This document shows positions 1 to 6,633 of a stretch of DNA of 9,736 nucleotides, piece by piece. Position numbers and translations under genes: made by a program. The stretch's first letter is position 1. Every line of letters begins with the position of its first letter. The stretch spans positions 1 to 9,736 of the forward strand of contig WJJW01000192.1 of NCBI GenBank assembly GCA_014729455.1, given 5' to 3'. The stretch is from Candidatus Eiseniibacteriota bacterium (GTDB lineage Bacteria > Eisenbacteria > RBG-16-71-46 > CAIMUX01 > VGJL01). The notes below the pieces were generated by a model. The model saw nothing but the letters and a program-made list of their open reading frames with translations. It did not search any database and had not been told where the DNA came from.

Positions 1-1695
1 ACCCGGATCCGTGTCCAGGACGCACGGGATGGCCGGTTCGAGGGGGGAGAGATCCCGGCCGATCTCCAGCGTCAGTGGATCCAGGGAACCGGTCCCGGCG
101 CAAAGCCGAACAGCCCCACCGAGAGCAGCATCCGCAACGTCGCCTATGCGTTGCTGTCCGGCGCCGACGGCTGGATGTTCGACGGCGAGGACGCCCTCGG
201 GCAGATCACCACGATGTCCCTGAACAACCAGCGGAACCTGAAGCTCGCGATCGCCCGCGATCCGATCTTCCTGGAGGCCGCCGAGCGGGTCGCCGGGGAG
301 ATGAACGCGTGGGCGCGGGACTTCTTCGGCCGCGAGATCATCGAGGACTGGAAGAAGCATCTCGACTTCACGACGAAGATCTTCCGGGCGCGCGGGCTTC
401 ACCTCGCCGATCGACACGTGCGCTGCGCGGACGGCACCGGCTTCTCGGCGTCGATCGTCGACGCCGTCCTGTACGTCGTCAACAACCACCGCGCCCTGAG
501 GAGCCAGGGAGCGTCGATCGTCCTCTACCTTCCCAAGATCCAGACCGCCGAGGAGGCCGCTCTCTGGAACGAGATCCTCTCGGCGCTCGAGGCACACATC
601 GGTCTGCGCGAAGGGGAGATCAAGGTCTACATGCTCGTCGAGCAGCTCGAGGCCAGCTTCCAGCTCATGGAGATCCGCGCCGCGTTCGGCAGGCGGTTCG
701 TCGGCTACAACACCGGGCGCTGGGACTACATCAACAGCGTCTCGGACGCGATGCGGTGGGATCCCGAGTTCCGCAACCCGAACATCGATGCGATCGTGAT
801 GACCTACGGCTACATGCGCACCTACGAGGATCGGGTCCGCCGTGCGGTGAACACCCCGGACCTGAACGGCCGGTACGCTCTCTGGCAAGGGGGGATGGAA
901 CCGAACATCCCCGTCGGCTCGGAGACCGGGGTCCAGGACGGCATGCGCAAGGCGGTGGCCGGAGCCGAGCGGGAGCAGCGGGAAGGGGCCAGCGGCAAGT
1001 GGGTCGCCCACTGGCGGATGGTCCACATCGTCCGGCCGGTTTGGGAGAAGGTCGGCGAAGCCAGCCAGCTCGGGCGGAAGTTCCCTCCACTGGGGTACAC
1101 CGATCAGGACGCCGCGGCCCTGACCTTGCTGGAGCCGGCTCCCCGCACCGTGCGCGGCGCTCGGGACCTGTTGAGCGTGGCTCTCCAGTACGGAAACGCG
1201 TTCGGGCAGGGGTTCCAGGCGGCCGCGCTGAAGCCCGCCGACTTCTTCGGCAACGAGGACGTGCTCTATCTGATGGAGGACATGGCGACCGGCGAGATCC
1301 GGCTGAGCATCCTCTGGGAGTGGATGCACAAGGGCGCGACGCTGACCGAGGACGATCCCGAGACAGGCGCGGAGGCGGGCGACCCCTTCTCGATCGATCT
1401 CTTCCGCCGGCTCCTCGACGAGGAGTACGAGAAGCTGCGCGGCGCGAACGACCGGGACGTCCACGACAACTCCAAGGACACCACCCTCCCGATCGCTCGG
1501 GAGATCGTAGAAGCGTACGTCGGTTCCGACGTCAAGCCGGCATGGTACATCGATCTGCTGAACATCAATCTCGACAACCACTCCCTGGAGGAGGCGAGGC
1601 GACGGATTCGTCTGTATCTGGAAACGTTCCGGAAAGATGGAACGCGGATCACCGAGAACTTGGACTTCGAGTCCTCGAGCCCGTCGAGGGAGTAG
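1..1695 (+). CDS. aceB: Malate synthase A (5' end cut by window edge)
   Basis: Condenses glyoxylate with acetyl-CoA and water to malate and CoA, the second step of the glyoxylate shunt, in the cytoplasm. The frame is open from base 1 with no stop, so the N-terminus lies outside; 564 codons are visible, already about as long as typical MSA enzymes (roughly 530 residues). Counting codons from base 1, MSA signatures appear in the family order: DGEDA (61-65), the glyoxylate-binding Arg in RARGLHL (R131), the metal-ligand Glu in LVEQLEASFQ (E214) and Asp in GRWDY (D242), GGM..IP near 297-303, and the catalytic-base Asp in LMEDMATGEIR (D427). The usual WVAHPG is WVAHWR here (334-339). There is no long inserted domain as in malate synthase G. 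The stop at 1693-1695 lies 9 nt before the isocitrate lyase gene, so the two are almost certainly cotranscribed. Internal ATG codons such as the one at 151 are not the start, because conserved sequence precedes them. Function is known from the family; the exact start cannot be seen. Confidence 0.93.
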   Translation, partial: TRIRVQDARDGRFEGGEIPADLQRQWIQGTGPGAKPNSPTESSIRNVAYALLSGADGWMFDGEDALGQITTMSLNNQRNLKLAIARDPIFLEAAERVAGEMNAWARDFFGREIIEDWKKHLDFTTKIFRARGLHLADRHVRCADGTGFSASIVDAVLYVVNNHRALRSQGASIVLYLPKIQTAEEAALWNEILSALEAHIGLREGEIKVYMLVEQLEASFQLMEIRAAFGRRFVGYNTGRWDYINSVSDAMRWDPEFRNPNIDAIVMTYGYMRTYEDRVRRAVNTPDLNGRYALWQGGMEPNIPVGSETGVQDGMRKAVAGAEREQREGASGKWVAHWRMVHIVRPVWEKVGEASQLGRKFPPLGYTDQDAAALTLLEPAPRTVRGARDLLSVALQYGNAFGQGFQAAALKPADFFGNEDVLYLMEDMATGEIRLSILWEWMHKGATLTEDDPETGAEAGDPFSIDLFRRLLDEEYEKLRGANDRDVHDNSKDTTLPIAREIVEAYVGSDVKPAWYIDLLNINLDNHSLEEARRRIRLYLETFRKDGTRITENLDFESSSPSRE

Positions 1696-1698
1696 GAG
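1694..1698 (+). promoter_or_regulatory. Ribosome binding site for isocitrate lyase
   Basis: AGGAG lies 6 nt before the ATG at 1705 and overlaps the TAG stop of malate synthase. A ribosome finishing the upstream gene would uncover it, which suggests translational coupling of the two shunt enzymes. Confidence 0.75.
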
Positions 1699-1704
1699 CG
1701 CGTC

Positions 1705-3960
1705 ATGAACGACTTCGAGAAGCGGGTCGCTGAGGTCACCGAGTGGTTTTCGAGCTCGCGGTTCGAGGAGATCGAGCGTCTCCACACGCCCCGGGAAATC
1801 GTGGAGCAGCGGGGGACGATCCCGGTCGACTATCCGATCGCGCGCCAGGCCGCCGAGCAGTTCTACGATCGCTTGCGGGAGCTGTTCGAGCAGCGCCGCG
1901 CGATCACCACGTTCGGTCCCTACTCGCCCGGCCAGGCGGTGACGATGAAGCGGGTCGGAATCGAAGGGATCTACCTGGGCGGCTGGGCGACCTCCGCGAA
2001 GGGGTCGATCTCCGAGGATCCCGGCCCGGACCTCGCCAGCTATCCCCTGAGCCAGGTGCCGGACGAGGCGGCGACGCTGGTCCGGGCGTTGCTGGTCGCG
2101 GACAAGAACCAGCACTTCGCTCGCATCCGCATGACCGAGGAGCAACGGGAGAAGGCGGCCGTCGTCGACTACCGCCCGTTCCTCATCGCCGACGCCGACA
2201 CCGGCCACGGCGGCGACGCGCACGTGCGCAATCTGATCCGCCGATTCGTGGAGGCCGGCGTTCCCGGATACCACATCGAGGACCAGAAGCCCGGCGTGAA
2301 GAAATGCGGTCATCAGGGGGGAAAGGTCCTGGTTCCGGAGGACGAGCAGATCAAGCGCTTGAACGCCGCCCGGTTCCAGCTCGACGTCATGGGGGTCCCG
2401 GGGATCATCGTGGCGCGGACCGACGCCGAATCGGCGACCTTCCTCGAGAGCCGTATCGACGAGCGGGACCAGCCGTTCATTCTGGGCGCCACGTCGATCG
2501 ATCTTCCCAGCTACAAGCTCGGCTTCGTCGCGATCATGAAGCGTCTTCACGATCTCGGACTCACGGACGTGCGCGGCCATCTGCTCTACGAAATCTCGGA
2601 AGCGGAATTCGAGCAGACCTTCGCCTGGCTGGAGCGGGCGGGTCTCCTGGAGGTGATCCGGGAAACGGCGGACGCCTATCGCGGCTCCTCCTCCCCGACG
2701 CCGGAGGCGATGATCGACACGATCCTGAATCGCTTCATCGAGGCTTGGCAGGCGGCGGCCGGGATGAAGACCTACGGCCAGGCCGTCGCCGACGTGATGG
2801 AATTCCGCGCCTCGGAGGGGGAACGCTTCGCAATGCGGGTCGAGGAGTGGAGTGAGTTCTCTGCGCAGGCTTCCTACCAGGCGGCGCGGGAGAAGGCCCG
2901 CTCGATGGGGATCCACGTGATCTGGGACTGTGAGCTGCCGCGAACCACCGAGGGCTACTACCAGGTCGAGAGCGGCATCGACCTCGCGATCGCCAAGTCG
3001 CTCGGGTGTGCGCCGTTCGCCGACATCCTCTGGATGGAGACCAAGACCGCGAACCTCGAAGACGCCAAGCGGTACGCCGACGCGATCCATGCCGTCTATC
3101 CGAACAAGATGCTCGCCTACAACCTCTCCCCGTCGTTCAACTGGGACACGACCGGCATGAGCGATGAGGAGATGAGCCGGTTCCCGCAGAGGCTCGGGGA
3201 ACTCGGTTTCGTCTTCAACTTCATGACCTACGGAGGTCACCAGATCGACGGCCTGGCGGCCGAGGAGTTCGCGAGGGCGCTCAAGGAGGACGGCATGCTG
3301 GCGTTGGCCCGACTCCAGCGCAAGCTCCGCCTGATCGAATCGCCCTACCGGACCCCGCAGACCCTGGTCGGCGGCCCCCGTCTCGACGGGGCTCTGATGG
3401 CCTCGACCGGGCGCACCGCGTCCACGAAGGCGATGGGAAAGGGATCGACCCAGTTCCAGCACCTGGTCCAGACGGAGGTTCCGACGAAGCTCCTGAAGGG
3501 ATGGCTGGAGGAATGGGCGAGCCATTACAAGATCACGCAGGGGATCGAGGTCGAGCTGCGTCCCCACACCGCGGGCTCGGAGCTGCTGGAGCTGAGCCTC
3601 ATGACCGCTCCCGACAAGAAGGCGGCGAACGTGATCTTCGCGAGCATCCAGGACCGCCGCGGTCAGAGCATCCTGTCGGTTCGGGACCAGAACACCTTCG
3701 ACGAGTCCCTGCGCCAGAAGAGGTTGATGACCTTGACCCACCTCTTCCTGATCCATCGGTACAAGGTCGACAGCGTGCACTACGTCAGTCCGACAGAGGA
3801 CAACCACAATCAGACCGAGCGGATGAAGCGGCTGGGGATCTTCTCGAACGTGGCGAGCGAGGTCGGGCACATCATCGTGGCGGACGTCGATCGGGATCGG
3901 ATCGAGGCCTTCCTGCATCCGGACGGGGAGGCGCTGGGAAAGCTGATTCGGAAGGAATGA
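1705..3960 (+). CDS. aceA: Isocitrate lyase, long ICL2-type
   Basis: Cleaves isocitrate to glyoxylate and succinate, the first step of the glyoxylate shunt. The protein has 751 residues, against roughly 430 for ordinary bacterial enzymes such as E. coli AceA and about 766 for M. tuberculosis ICL2. Visible catalytic features are YLGGW (90-94, where short enzymes have YLSGW), the metal-binding DADTGHGG (163-170), EDQ (192-194), the signature KKCGH with catalytic Cys201, ARTD (237-240), NLSPSFNW (473-480) and the TYGGH loop (508-512). A helical insertion at about 275-380 splits the TIM barrel. Residues from about 600 to 751 form an extra C-terminal domain containing RQKRLMTLTHLFLIHRY and SPTEDN. 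In mycobacterial ICL2 the equivalent domain binds acetyl-CoA and activates the enzyme; applying that here is inference. The ATG at 1705 is supported by an AGGAG 6 nt upstream and by the match of the N-terminus to the family. It is the second gene of the aceBA operon, and a stem-loop follows its TGA. Confidence 0.95.
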   Translation: MNDFEKRVAEVTEWFSSSRFEEIERLHTPREIVEQRGTIPVDYPIARQAAEQFYDRLRELFEQRRAITTFGPYSPGQAVTMKRVGIEGIYLGGWATSAKGSISEDPGPDLASYPLSQVPDEAATLVRALLVADKNQHFARIRMTEEQREKAAVVDYRPFLIADADTGHGGDAHVRNLIRRFVEAGVPGYHIEDQKPGVKKCGHQGGKVLVPEDEQIKRLNAARFQLDVMGVPGIIVARTDAESATFLESRIDERDQPFILGATSIDLPSYKLGFVAIMKRLHDLGLTDVRGHLLYEISEAEFEQTFAWLERAGLLEVIRETADAYRGSSSPTPEAMIDTILNRFIEAWQAAAGMKTYGQAVADVMEFRASEGERFAMRVEEWSEFSAQASYQAAREKARSMGIHVIWDCELPRTTEGYYQVESGIDLAIAKSLGCAPFADILWMETKTANLEDAKRYADAIHAVYPNKMLAYNLSPSFNWDTTGMSDEEMSRFPQRLGELGFVFNFMTYGGHQIDGLAAEEFARALKEDGMLALARLQRKLRLIESPYRTPQTLVGGPRLDGALMASTGRTASTKAMGKGSTQFQHLVQTEVPTKLLKGWLEEWASHYKITQGIEVELRPHTAGSELLELSLMTAPDKKAANVIFASIQDRRGQSILSVRDQNTFDESLRQKRLMTLTHLFLIHRYKVDSVHYVSPTEDNHNQTERMKRLGIFSNVASEVGHIIVADVDRDRIEAFLHPDGEALGKLIRKE

Positions 3961-3968
3961 GCGGATAA

Positions 3969-3997
3969 GGCGGCGATCCCCGCTCGGGACCGCCGCC
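3969..3997. terminator. Stem-loop between convergent genes, possible terminator
   Basis: An inverted repeat lies 8 nt after the isocitrate lyase stop. The left arm is GGCGGCGATCCC (3969-3980), the loop CGCTC, and the right arm GGGACCGCCGCC (3986-3997). Eleven of twelve positions pair, with one A-C mismatch. It lies between two converging genes and could end both transcripts. No T-run follows on the plus strand (CTCCGT), and only a weak TTATCC follows on the minus strand, so a canonical intrinsic terminator is not proven. Confidence 0.5.
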
Positions 3998-4001
3998 CTC
4001 C

Positions 4002-4015
4002 GTCCGCATGCGGAC
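4002..4015. repeat. 14-nt perfect palindrome
   Basis: GTCCGCATGCGGAC equals its own reverse complement. It sits 4 nt after the larger stem-loop and 17 nt before the 3' end of the minus-strand lipoprotein gene. It could be a second 3'-end hairpin or a protein-binding site. Nothing in the sequence decides between these. Confidence 0.4.
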
Positions 4016-4032
4016 CGCTCGACGTCGGTCGA

Positions 4033-5124
4033 TCAGCCCGCGAACGCGATCCCGAACGGGTTCAGCCCGACCGTGACCTCGTCGAGATACATCGGCCGGC
4101 CGTCGCTGCCATCGATCGAGAAGATCGTCACCTTGTCCGAGCTGGCCCCGGAGTGGCTCAGGAACAGCTTGGTGTCGGCCGAGTTGGTCACGATGTTGTG
4201 GGGAACGGCGTACGGGGCGTCGACCCCGTCCCCGACCACGGTGAAATCCTCGGTATCGATCGTGAACAATGCCTCGCTCCCGCCGCCGGGGAGGTTGGCG
4301 GTGTAGAACTTCCGCCCGTCGCGCGCGTGCCAGGCGCCATGGGCGCCCGGTACGTCGATCCGCGCCTCTTCCTCCATCGAGAATCGATCGAGGACCACCA
4401 CTACGTTGCTGTTCTGGCACGGGACGAAGAGATAGTCGTGCTGGAAGGCGAGCGAGACGTGCGGATCCTTGCCGACGGGCGCACGGCCCGTTTCCTGGTA
4501 CGTTCCCATGTCGTACTGCACGATGTAGTCGTCGTCGCCCGAGACACCGAGGACGGAAACGTAGGCGAGCCGTCCGTGCGGACCGACGATCACGTCGTGC
4601 GGCTTGCCCCCCATCTCGACGAGGTCGGCCGGGGTCGGAACGGTCGTGATGACCTGAAGCGACATCGGATCGATCACCGTCGTCGTGTTCTCGATGTCGT
4701 TGTTGACCCAGAGCTGCCTCCCCTGAGGATCCGCCCACATGTGAAAGACCCCCTCGCCGGCCGGCACCGTGCCGACGACGTCGTAGGAGCCCGCCTCGAA
4801 GACGGCGACGCGGTCGTTCGCCCGATCGCCGACGAATACCCGCTGCGTGCGGCCGACGTAGACGACGTACATCGGCTCGGGGATCGGCTCCCCTTCCTCT
4901 GCGGGGAGCATGTAGGTCTCGACCTCGTGGGTCTGGTGGTCGATCACCGAGATCGAACCCGAGCCCCGGTTCGCGACCACGACGTCTCCGGCGGTCGAGA
5001 GATGGATCTGCCCCGCGCTCAAGTCCTCCGGGTTGTTCTCGTTCGACGACGGAACGAACCTCTCCTGGGAACAACCGCCGGCGAACAGGGCGACGACGCC
5101 CAACGCGTACAGCACCTTGCGCAT
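4033..5124 (-). CDS. YVTN-type beta-propeller lipoprotein
   Basis: This 363-residue protein is predicted to be exported and lipid-anchored. A short positive N-terminus (MRK) and hydrophobic stretch end in AGGC with Cys18 as the likely lipidation site; Ala at -3 is slightly off consensus. From about residue 38 to the end there are seven repeats of 40-48 residues, each with an inner strand, a G-rich turn, a YV.N-like strand and a V.V.D strand: the YVTN/YncE seven-bladed propeller pattern. The inner-strand entry carries a His in six units (H41, H128, H176, H222, H262, H309) and Met85 in the second. An extra terminal strand (residues 355-362) may close the ring. The start is well fixed: AAGGAGG lies 6 nt before the ATG and the lipobox falls at the right distance. 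Propellers of this kind act as binding scaffolds or redox and metal proteins in the envelope; no specific function can be assigned. The gene is divergent from the other lipoprotein gene and convergent with aceA. Confidence 0.85.
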   Translation of the reverse strand: MRKVLYALGVVALFAGGCSQERFVPSSNENNPEDLSAGQIHLSTAGDVVVANRGSGSISVIDHQTHEVETYMLPAEEGEPIPEPMYVVYVGRTQRVFVGDRANDRVAVFEAGSYDVVGTVPAGEGVFHMWADPQGRQLWVNNDIENTTTVIDPMSLQVITTVPTPADLVEMGGKPHDVIVGPHGRLAYVSVLGVSGDDDYIVQYDMGTYQETGRAPVGKDPHVSLAFQHDYLFVPCQNSNVVVVLDRFSMEEEARIDVPGAHGAWHARDGRKFYTANLPGGGSEALFTIDTEDFTVVGDGVDAPYAVPHNIVTNSADTKLFLSHSGASSDKVTIFSIDGSDGRPMYLDEVTVGLNPFGIAFAG

Positions 5125-5130
5125 GAATCT

Positions 5131-5137
5131 CCTCCTT
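5131..5137 (-). promoter_or_regulatory. Consensus ribosome binding site of propeller lipoprotein
   Basis: On the minus strand AAGGAGG, a perfect anti-16S match, lies 6 nt upstream of the ATG at 5124. It decides the start and argues against longer open frames through this region. It also suggests strong translation. Confidence 0.85.
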
Positions 5138-5300
5138 GAAAACGTTCACCTGCCCGGAACGCCGGGCGTCCAACAGCGCAACTACGGAGGCGCGAGGGGG
5201 GCGTGACAGCCGATTCTTCATCGAGGGTCGGCTTCCTGGGCGCCAACTGCTCGTGCTACGCTTCCACCGATCTCAAGCGCGCGCTCCGGCTCGGATTGCG

Positions 5301-5308
5301 AGAGGGGG
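5301..5308 (+). promoter_or_regulatory. Probable ribosome binding site of Fn3/CarboxypepD-like lipoprotein
   Basis: AGAGGGGG lies 5 nt before the ATG at 5314. The match is imperfect but purine-rich and well placed. It supports this ATG over the in-frame GTG at 5203. Confidence 0.5.
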
Positions 5309-5313
5309 TCTCG

Positions 5314-6633
5314 ATGAAACGAATTCGGCGCATTTGCGGCCTCGTTCTGCTCGCCGGTCTCACGTTCGGTTGCGGGGAGGAATCGACCCGTCCGCGCGAG
5401 CCCGGTCCGATGCTCCACGGAACCGTGATCTCCGTGAACGACGACGCCCCGCTCGCCGGCGTCGAGATCTTCGTCGTCGAGGGGACCCGCTGGACGGTCG
5501 TCGCCGGTCCGGCGGTGACCGACAGCGCCGGATCGTACCGCTTCGCGGATCTTCCACGCGGGGTGTTCTCCGTGCTCGCCTTCGACGACGCACACCTGCT
5601 GTTCGATCGGACTTCCCGGCGCGTGGCGCTCGAACCGGAAGGGAGCGTGCGCCACGACCTGCGGATGATCCGGTCGGAGCTGTGGGACGGCAGCGGCTAC
5701 GCGGTCGAGGGACGCGTCCTCGACGCCGAGTCGGAACAGCCGATCGAGGGAGCGTTCGTCTCCGGGTTCTTCGGACCCATCTACCACAGCTTCGCGGGGA
5801 TCTCCATCCCATCCGAGACGATCACAGGCCCGGACGGCCGCTTTCGGGTCTCCCATCTGGTCATCACGACGGATCAGTTCGGGCGCGAGGCCGGGATCCT
5901 CCCGATCGGCGCGACGAAGGAAGGGTACGAGGCCGCGTTCTCTTCTCTGATCCCGTTGCCGGAAGCTCCCGATACGGTCGCGCATTACGACTTCCTCCTC
6001 TCCCGGGAGCACGCGACCGGTTCGATCGAGGGCCGGGTCGTGCACGAGGGAGAGCCGATGCCGGGGATCCGGGTCGGACTCGACTGCTACCAGCCGTGGA
6101 ATCCCGGTTCCCGCCCGGCCGAAGACACGGCCTCGCGCACCGTTCCGTACCTCGGCAAGAGCACGACGACCGACAGCGCGGGAACGTACCGTTTCGAACG
6201 CCTGCCGCACGGGCTCTACAGCATCCAGGCCGCCTATCTTCCGGACGACGGGTACGTCGCGCCCCTGCGGGCGGAGATGCAGGTCACCCTCGGCGACAGC
6301 AGCGCCGTGGTCCTGCATGATATCTCGCTGGCCCGGGCGATCGAGGCGATCGCTCCGCCGCCGCGCGCGACGATCGACGAGACGACACCGCGCCTGGAGT
6401 GGGAGCTTCCACCGGACGCCGACCGTGTCCGTGTCTCCCTCGGGATCGGCCATATCCTGGATTCTGTCTACGAGGGTCCGGCCCGAGCGGAGCTGGTCCT
6501 CCCGGACCCGCTGCCTCCCGGCGGCAACGTCCGCTGGATCGTGGAGGCGTGGCGCGAGGACGTCCTGGTCGGCAGGTTCGAGGAGGTCGCGACGTTCCGC
6601 ATCGCCGACCGTGCTCCGGCCCCGTTGCCCTAG
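5314..6633 (+). CDS. Lipoprotein with three carboxypeptidase-regulatory-like domains
   Basis: This 439-residue protein is predicted to be exported and lipid-anchored. The N-terminus MKRIRR is followed by a hydrophobic stretch and LTFGC, with Cys20 as the likely lipid site (a loose lipobox). Three beta-sandwich units of the CarboxypepD_reg type follow at about 33-118, 128-230 and 235-340. Each has an opening G.V/EGRV strand, a P(L/I/M).G(V/I/A) turn, and a TDSAG.YRF or TGPDGRFRV strand leading into an LP.G...V element (weaker in the second). Residues 345-430 (TTPRLEWELPPDADRVRVS, then RWIVEAW) look like an Fn3/Ig-like domain. No catalytic motif is seen, so binding, adhesion or a structural surface role is the reasonable inference. 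The ATG at 5314 was chosen because it gives a signal peptide; starting at the GTG at 5203 would put 37 unlikely residues before it. The last codon overlaps the opposing CHAT gene's stop. Confidence 0.82.
   Translation: MKRIRRICGLVLLAGLTFGCGEESTRPREPGPMLHGTVISVNDDAPLAGVEIFVVEGTRWTVVAGPAVTDSAGSYRFADLPRGVFSVLAFDDAHLLFDRTSRRVALEPEGSVRHDLRMIRSELWDGSGYAVEGRVLDAESEQPIEGAFVSGFFGPIYHSFAGISIPSETITGPDGRFRVSHLVITTDQFGREAGILPIGATKEGYEAAFSSLIPLPEAPDTVAHYDFLLSREHATGSIEGRVVHEGEPMPGIRVGLDCYQPWNPGSRPAEDTASRTVPYLGKSTTTDSAGTYRFERLPHGLYSIQAAYLPDDGYVAPLRAEMQVTLGDSSAVVLHDISLARAIEAIAPPPRATIDETTPRLEWELPPDADRVRVSLGIGHILDSVYEGPARAELVLPDPLPPGGNVRWIVEAWREDVLVGRFEEVATFRIADRAPAPLP
6630..6633. other. Shared CTAG: overlapping stop codons of convergent genes
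   Basis: The plus-strand lipoprotein ends in TAG at 6631-6633 and the minus-strand CHAT gene ends in TAG read from 6632 to 6630. The palindrome CTAG thus serves as stop codon on both strands, a 3-bp tail-to-tail overlap with no spacer for a terminator. Confidence 0.9.

Larger units (their letters stand above)
5125..5313. promoter_or_regulatory. Divergent intergenic region with a small hairpin
   Basis: This 189-bp gap separates the starts of two divergent lipoprotein genes and should hold a promoter for each. The clearest structure is a perfect inverted repeat, GCCCGG-AACG-CCGGGC at 5152-5167, 28 nt upstream of the propeller gene start. It could be an operator or a leader hairpin. On the minus strand TTGGAC at about 5168-5173 resembles a -35 box, but the sequence 17 nt further on is a poor -10, so no promoter is called with confidence. 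An open frame from a GTG at 5203 runs into the downstream lipoprotein but is not taken as coding. Confidence 0.35.

Noticed and set aside
75..1733. A 552-codon plus-strand frame overlapping malate synthase
   Set aside because: Arg-rich shadow in another frame of malate synthase, which has clear family motifs in its own frame.
4153..5139. Open frame on the plus strand opposite the propeller lipoprotein gene
   Set aside because: It is rich in Arg, Asp, Val and His repeats produced by reverse reading of the propeller gene. The minus-strand frame has the lipobox, a consensus ribosome site and regular repeats.
5161..5210. Sigma-70 promoter with TTGGAC upstream of the propeller gene
   Set aside because: The -35-like hexamer is present, but the sequence at the -10 distance (GGTGAA) is a poor match, so it is not called as a promoter.
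5203..5313. GTG at 5203 as the start of the three-sandwich lipoprotein
   Set aside because: It would place 37 residues before a clear lipoprotein signal peptide. The ATG at 5314 has its own purine-rich ribosome site.
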